This document shows, in pieces, positions 7,541 through 12,119 of a stretch of DNA of 12,119 nucleotides. Numbering within the stretch: position 1 is the first letter of the stretch; the number at the start of each line of letters is the position of its first letter. The position numbers and the translations under genes were made by a program. This DNA is from Desulfosporosinus sp. (lineage in GTDB: Bacteria > Bacillota > Desulfitobacteriia > Desulfitobacteriales > Desulfitobacteriaceae), in the NCBI GenBank assembly GCA_003132105.1, contig PKWS01000152.1, positions 1,861 to 13,979 of the forward strand, in the 5' to 3' direction. The notes beneath the pieces are model-generated. The model was not told where the DNA came from. It was given only the letters and a program-made list of their open reading frames with translations, and did not search any database.

Positions 7541-7558
7541 GGCTTAGGAGATGACAAT

Positions 7559-9289
7559 ATGTTCGATAAGCGATTAGCTCATGAGGGAAAACCTGTTTGG
7601 AGATATCTGATGCTCACAGTGGGACTGGGCATTGGGATCTCTTTACTTGCTGTCGCCCAAGCTTGGTTTTTCTCACGGGTCGTTGCAGGAGTCTTCCTAG
7701 GAGGGGCTAGCCTTAGCTCAGTCCGCAATTCCCTAATTATCATTCTTGGAATCATTGTGCTCCGGGCAATTTTCCAATTAGTCAGTGAAATAAGTGCCCA
7801 TGAAGCAGCTTTCCGCATCAAGAGTAGTCTGCGTAAACGGTTAATGAGCCATATTCTCTCCTTAGGACCTGTGTATGCTCGTGGGGAAAGGACTGGAGAG
7901 CTAATTACAACGGTGGTGCAAGGGATCGAATCTATCGAGGAATACTTTTCAAAGTACCTTCCTCAACTGATTCTGGCGGGAGGAATACCCCTACTTATTT
8001 TAGGATTTGTGTTTCCTCTAGATTGGAAATCTGGGTTAATTCTTCTCTTGACGGGACCGCTCATTCCCGTCTTTATGATTCTGATAGGAAAGCTGGCTGA
8101 GAAAAAATCACTGCACCAGTTCCAAAGTCTAAGCTGGATGAGCGCACATTTCTTAGATGTTTTGCAAGGGATTACGACTCTCAAAGTGTTTGGCCGGGCG
8201 AAAGATCAAACACGAGTGATTGAGAGAGTCAGTGATTCATTTCGGAAAGCTACACTTAGTGTGTTGCGGATTGCTTTTTTATCTGCTCTTGTGTTAGAGT
8301 TCTTAGCAACGATGAGTACAGCCTTAATTGCCGTAACCATCGGGTTAAGGCTAGTCTATGGAACTCTCTCTTTCTCTGCGGGATTGTTTCTCTTACTGCT
8401 TGCTCCTGAATTTTACACCCCCTTAAGAACTCTCGGTTTAAATTTCCACGCTGGGTTGTCTGGGATGAATGCAGCGGGGCGGATCTTTGAGATTCTGGAC
8501 CTTCCTTTGATGAGTGTAGAGGAAAACCAGAGGGGGCAAGAGTTATCCTCTGATTTTCACATCTTCCTTCAAAACGTTAGCTTAACGTACCAGGCGGGAG
8601 AGGTGCCTGCATTAAAGGGTATAAACTTATCTCTATTTTCTGGGGAGAAAGTTGCTCTAGTCGGCCCTAGTGGTGCAGGTAAAACGTCGATTGCCCAGAT
8701 TTTGCTTCGCTTTATAGAGCCTTCCACGGGGGATGTTTTCGTCAACGGAGAGTTACTCAAGACCATTTCACGCAAAAATTGGCGTGAACAGATCGCGTAC
8801 ATTTCCCAGACCCCCTATCTTTTTGCAGGGAGCATTGCAGAAAATATTCACTTCGGCAGGCCTTCTGCAACAATCGAAGAGGTTAGGAGTGCGGCTCAGG
8901 CGGCGGCAGCCAATGAGTTCATTTTGGATCTTCCTGAAGGTTATGATACGCTCCTTGGAGAAGGAGGCACTCGCTTAAGCGGTGGGCAGGCTCAAAGGAT
9001 TGCAATCGCTAGAGCTGTATTGAAAGATGCTCCCTTACTCATTTTAGATGAAGCAACATCTTCTTTGGACCCAGACACTGAGTACGCAGTTCAGCAAGCC
9101 CTGAAGCAGTTAATGCACGGGAAGACTGCATTAATCATCGCCCATAGGCTAAGTACAGTTCGTCATGCGGATCGAATCGTAGTGTTTGAGCAAGGGCAAA
9201 TTGTAGAACAGGGTAACCACGAGGAGTTGATGAGAGCACAGGGGCTCTACTGTCGACTGGTCTCTGAATATCAAGGTAAGTCCATATGA
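7559..9289 (+). CDS. cydD: Heterodimeric ABC exporter subunit CydD (cytochrome bd assembly)
   Basis: This is one half of the CydDC inner-membrane ABC transporter needed to assemble cytochrome bd; it has been linked to cysteine/glutathione export and more recently to haem handling. The 576 residues hold an exporter-type six-helix membrane domain (about 15-305) fused to an ATPase domain: Walker A GPSGAGKTS 369-377, Q417, LSGGQ 473-477, Walker B LLILDE 493-498 with catalytic E498, D-loop SSLDP and switch H529. All ATPase residues are intact. H297, in a NFHAG motif after PLRTLG, is the probable counterpart of the E. coli CydD histidine reported near the haem pocket (my alignment by eye). ATG is 8 bases after TAGGAG (7545-7550), directly behind the hairpin. 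The stop overlaps the cydC start (ATGA). In Bacillus-style naming the third gene may be called cydC; the absence of the CydC RYLERYVSHD motif here supports CydD. Confidence 0.93.
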   Translation: MFDKRLAHEGKPVWRYLMLTVGLGIGISLLAVAQAWFFSRVVAGVFLGGASLSSVRNSLIIILGIIVLRAIFQLVSEISAHEAAFRIKSSLRKRLMSHILSLGPVYARGERTGELITTVVQGIESIEEYFSKYLPQLILAGGIPLLILGFVFPLDWKSGLILLLTGPLIPVFMILIGKLAEKKSLHQFQSLSWMSAHFLDVLQGITTLKVFGRAKDQTRVIERVSDSFRKATLSVLRIAFLSALVLEFLATMSTALIAVTIGLRLVYGTLSFSAGLFLLLLAPEFYTPLRTLGLNFHAGLSGMNAAGRIFEILDLPLMSVEENQRGQELSSDFHIFLQNVSLTYQAGEVPALKGINLSLFSGEKVALVGPSGAGKTSIAQILLRFIEPSTGDVFVNGELLKTISRKNWREQIAYISQTPYLFAGSIAENIHFGRPSATIEEVRSAAQAAAANEFILDLPEGYDTLLGEGGTRLSGGQAQRIAIARAVLKDAPLLILDEATSSLDPDTEYAVQQALKQLMHGKTALIIAHRLSTVRHADRIVVFEQGQIVEQGNHEELMRAQGLYCRLVSEYQGKSI

Positions 9290-11013
9290 AGAGCATGACG
9301 TGGTTAATCCACTTGATGTTACCTAACTGGCGGAGAATCTTGCTAGCTTTGATCTTAAGTACGCTTACGATCACGAGTCATATCGGCTTAATGGCGACGT
9401 CTGCCTATCTTTTGGCCCGAGCTGCCCTTCATCCGCCAATACTCGATTTAATGGTAACCATTGTAGGAGTACGCTTTTTTGGACTCTCTCGCGCAGTCTT
9501 TCGTTACTTAGAACGCTATGTGTCTCATGACGTGACATTTCGGGTCTTAAGTCAAATTCGGGTAAAGTTTTATCAAGGGTTAGAACCTCTCGCCCCGGCT
9601 CGGTTGTTAAACTTCCAGAGTGGGGATCTGCTTAGCCGGATCGTAGCAGATGTGGAAATCCAACAAAACTTTTTTTTGCGAGTTTTTGCACCACCGTTTG
9701 TGGCATTATTGGTTCTTTTTGGGTATGGATTCTTTTTAGCCCGTTATGATTTACGGTTTAGCTTCATTCTTGCTGCCTGTTTTCTGGTAGCGGGGCTTGG
9801 GGTACCGTTGGGAATCAAAAGTCTGGGCCAAGGGGGTGGGCGTCAGATAGTCGCTCTAAAAGCAGAGTTGAATACACAGGTTGCCGATAGCCTCTTGGGA
9901 ATTACGGAATTAGTGGCCTATGGTCAAGACCAAGCACACTTGGCTAAAATTCAGCTAACAGACAAGAACTTGATGGATCAGCAGCGTAGAACCGCATGGC
10001 TTTCAGCGCTTTCCTCTACACTGACGGGGATGATCGCTAATCTGGGCCTGTGGCTCGTTCTAGTGCTGGGAATACTACTCGTGGAAAAAGGTAAGTTGAG
10101 CGGAGTGAATTTAGGGATGTTAGCTCTGGGAACCTTCAGCAGTTTTGAAGCGCTGTATCCTTTATCCCTTGTCCCTCATCATCTGGAACAAAGCCGAGCC
10201 GCTGCGGATCGATTGTTGGAGTTAATCGAGGCTAAATCTGCTGTACAAGATGATGGCGCAGATTCTCCCCAACCGAAGGGATTGGATTTCTCCTTTGAAG
10301 ACATGAGTTTTAGGTATGACCAAGACCAACCGTGGGCTTTGAAGAATCTGACGTTTAGAATCCCTTACCAAGGCAAGGTGGCGATTGTTGGACAGAGTGG
10401 AGCCGGCAAAACTAGTATCGTGAACCTTCTCCTTCGTTTTTGGGAATACGACGAGGGGAGGATTGACTTGGGTGGGCATTCTATACGGGAGTACACCCAG
10501 GAGGATGCTCGGGGCTTCATTGGAGTCGTGACACAAAGAACGCATCTTTTTAACGCCACAATTCGAGAGAACCTACTTTTGGCGAAACCTGAAGCAACGG
10601 ATGAAGAACTAATTCGAGTGGCTCAGCAGGCTAAGCTCCATGATTTTATCCTGTCAACCCCCCAAGGGTATGACAGTCTTGTCGGAGAAGGGGGATTTAA
10701 ACTATCAGGGGGACAGAGACAACGTTTGGCAATTGCCCGAGTGTTATTAAGAAACGCCCCGATATTAATACTTGATGAAGCCATGGCAGGGCTTGATCCG
10801 CTGACCGAACGTGAGGTCATGGATGAAGTATATCAACTCATGGAAGGGCGTACTACTTTAGTAATAACGCATCGTCTTACGGGATTAGAGAAAATGGATG
10901 AGATACTCGTACTCGATAAGGGCCAGATCGTTGAACGTGGAAAGCACGCAGAGCTGCTCCGACAAAAAGGGCTCTATCATAAGATGTGGGAGATGGCAAC
11001 GATATTTAATTAA
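9286..11013 (+). CDS. cydC: Heterodimeric ABC exporter subunit CydC (cytochrome bd assembly)
   Basis: This is the partner half-transporter of CydD, also a fused membrane and ATPase protein of 575 residues. Family marks are the SAYLLARAALHPPIL segment near the start (39-53) and RYLERYVSHD at 73-82. R77 and H81 have the spacing of the E. coli CydC residues R81/H85 implicated in haem binding. The ATPase domain has Walker A GQSGAGKTS 369-377, Q417, LSGGQ 473-477, Walker B LILDE ending at E498 and switch H529, so both nucleotide sites of the heterodimer look competent. The D-loop reads AGLDP. The start codon overlaps the cydD stop by 4 bases (ATGA), with a modest AAGGT at 9273-9277, pointing to coupled translation. 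No hairpin follows; the convergent rmuC gene ends 20 bases beyond. Confidence 0.93.
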   Translation: MKSMTWLIHLMLPNWRRILLALILSTLTITSHIGLMATSAYLLARAALHPPILDLMVTIVGVRFFGLSRAVFRYLERYVSHDVTFRVLSQIRVKFYQGLEPLAPARLLNFQSGDLLSRIVADVEIQQNFFLRVFAPPFVALLVLFGYGFFLARYDLRFSFILAACFLVAGLGVPLGIKSLGQGGGRQIVALKAELNTQVADSLLGITELVAYGQDQAHLAKIQLTDKNLMDQQRRTAWLSALSSTLTGMIANLGLWLVLVLGILLVEKGKLSGVNLGMLALGTFSSFEALYPLSLVPHHLEQSRAAADRLLELIEAKSAVQDDGADSPQPKGLDFSFEDMSFRYDQDQPWALKNLTFRIPYQGKVAIVGQSGAGKTSIVNLLLRFWEYDEGRIDLGGHSIREYTQEDARGFIGVVTQRTHLFNATIRENLLLAKPEATDEELIRVAQQAKLHDFILSTPQGYDSLVGEGGFKLSGGQRQRLAIARVLLRNAPILILDEAMAGLDPLTEREVMDEVYQLMEGRTTLVITHRLTGLEKMDEILVLDKGQIVERGKHAELLRQKGLYHKMWEMATIFN

Positions 11014-11033
11014 TCTTGTGTTTGCTTGAGACG

Positions 11034-12119
11034 CTATTCTTCGTTCTCCGTACCTTGCTCTAGGAGGGATTCTGCTTCGTGGGCTGGTAGTGTTTCAACG
11101 TTTTTAAGCTTTCGTGCAATGGTTCGAGACTTTCTAGTTGCGGTTTCGATGGTGTTACTCGCTTCTTGGAGCTTCTTCTGCGTTTTTTCAAGGACTTCCA
11201 CAAACTTGCCAAATTCCGTTTTTACGGCGCTAAGTAAAGTCCATACTTCACTGGAGCGCTTCTCAATGGCCAAGGTCCTAAAACCCATTTGTAGACTGTT
11301 GAGGAGAGCAGCCAGCGTGGTTGGACCGGTGATGATGACTTTATATTCCCGTTGGAGGAGTTCACAAAGACCGGGACGACGTAATACCTCGGCATATAAG
11401 CCTTCAATCGGTAAGAATAATACCCCGAAATCCGTGGTGTTAGGGGGATCGATGTATTTGTCGCGAATGGTTTTCCCCTCTAGTTTGATGCGATTTTCTA
11501 GCGACTTCCCGAGTTCTTCAATGCGTGGGAGGTTGGCTTGATCCTGTGCTTCGATTAAGCGTTCATAATCTTCCATTGGAAATTTCGCATCGATCGGGAG
11601 CCAGATGATACTGTCATGACCGTCTCGAGCGGGGAGCTTGATGGCAAATTCGACGCGATCGTTGCTGCCTGCCTTGGTTGCAACATTTGTGGCATATTGC
11701 TCGGGCGTTAGGATTTGTTCCAATAAATTCCCAAGTTGAATTTCTCCCCAAATGCCTCGAGTTTTAACATTAGTTAGGACTTTCTTTAGGTCTCCGACGC
11801 CGGAAGCCAAGGTTTGCATTTCCCCGAGCCCTTTGTGCACCGCCTCTAAGCGTTCACTGACTAACTTGAAGGATTCTCCTAAGCGTTGCTCAAGAGTCGC
11901 GCTGAGTTTTTCGTCGACAGTTGCACGCATTTGATCTAGTTTCTGCCCATTATCTTGCTGAATGAGCAGAAGCCGTTCTTCCACTGTTTTGCGCAACTGT
12001 TCTAATTTTTGATCATTCGTTTTGGTAAGAGAGCCTAACTGGGTGGCGAAAATGTCTAATTGGTTTCGTTGCAGGTTGGCGATTTCTGCCATGCGCGCCA
12101 GAATGGATTCGTTAAAGGA
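11034..12119 (-). CDS. rmuC: DNA recombination protein RmuC (5' end outside window)
   Basis: RmuC-family proteins limit DNA inversions and rearrangements between short repeats and are predicted to have a restriction-endonuclease-like core. The visible 361 codons give a long N-terminal coiled coil (rich in Lys/Glu/Gln heptads) followed by the conserved core: TRGIWGE at 111-117, LPIDAKFP at 165-172 with D168 and K170 as the likely PD-(D/E)XK-type pair, FLPIEGLYAEV at 226-236, and TLAALLNSLQMGFRTLAI at 259-276. Numbering is from the methionine codon at 12092-12090. That methionine is probably internal: the frame stays open to the window edge (nine more codons), no ribosome binding site precedes it, and family members usually begin with an N-terminal membrane anchor that is missing here. 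The C-terminus is basic, then ends in an acidic tail. The gene converges on cydC. Confidence 0.92.
   Translation of the reverse strand, partial: SFNESILARMAEIANLQRNQLDIFATQLGSLTKTNDQKLEQLRKTVEERLLLIQQDNGQKLDQMRATVDEKLSATLEQRLGESFKLVSERLEAVHKGLGEMQTLASGVGDLKKVLTNVKTRGIWGEIQLGNLLEQILTPEQYATNVATKAGSNDRVEFAIKLPARDGHDSIIWLPIDAKFPMEDYERLIEAQDQANLPRIEELGKSLENRIKLEGKTIRDKYIDPPNTTDFGVLFLPIEGLYAEVLRRPGLCELLQREYKVIITGPTTLAALLNSLQMGFRTLAIEKRSSEVWTLLSAVKTEFGKFVEVLEKTQKKLQEASNTIETATRKSRTIARKLKNVETLPAHEAESLLEQGTENEE

Noticed and set aside
9670..9677. Run of eight T in cydC as a possible slippage site
   Set aside because: The reading frame is intact across it and it encodes the expected Phe-Phe-Leu in a membrane segment region; no sign of a programmed frameshift.
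11026..11541. 171-codon open frame on the plus strand inside rmuC
   Set aside because: It overlaps the conserved RmuC core on the other strand, and its Ser/Arg-rich composition is typical of an antisense shadow.

Overview
The window reads as ordinary chromosome of a low-to-mid GC Gram-positive bacterium. Strong AGGAGG-type ribosome binding sites, a TTG start and short Firmicutes-type CydA/CydB proteins support this. The combination of a GyrA-like ParC with a cydABDC cluster suggests an anaerobic clostridial lineage, perhaps Desulfitobacterium/Desulfosporosinus-like. That taxonomic placement is inference from protein flavour, not a database result. No mobile elements, CRISPR arrays, tRNA or rRNA genes were seen. 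No gene-free stretch exceeds 300 bases; the longest is 4851-5097 (247 bases) and holds a terminator, a promoter and candidate operator repeats.

Layout. Positions 1-96 may hold the last 31 codons of an unrecognised gene. Positions 139-4498 carry a type IIA topoisomerase pair, parE (TTG start) and parC. A 90-codon acidic gene of unknown function follows (4578-4850), and the unit closes with a clear intrinsic terminator (4894-4925). A new unit then begins with a near-consensus promoter (TTGACT-17-TATAAT) embedded in a perfect 10-bp inverted repeat. It drives cydA-cydB (overlapping by 10 bases) and, after a 17-bp perfect hairpin, cydD-cydC (ATGA overlap). rmuC converges on cydC from the right edge, with only 20 bases between the stop codons; its 5' end lies outside the window.

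How the genes work together. ParE and ParC form one heterotetrameric topoisomerase: ATPase plus TOPRIM in one subunit, catalytic tyrosine plus DNA-wrapping domain in the other. CydA and CydB form cytochrome bd quinol oxidase. CydD and CydC form the heterodimeric ABC exporter needed to assemble that oxidase, so the second operon encodes an oxidase and its maturation machinery. RmuC is a predicted nuclease-fold protein linked to limiting DNA inversions and rearrangements.

Nothing here is convincingly a new system. The points most worth a second look are the inverted and direct repeats at the cyd promoter, the hairpin dividing cydAB from cydDC, the GyrA-like ParC lacking a blade-1 GyrA box, and the acidic orphan protein behind parC.
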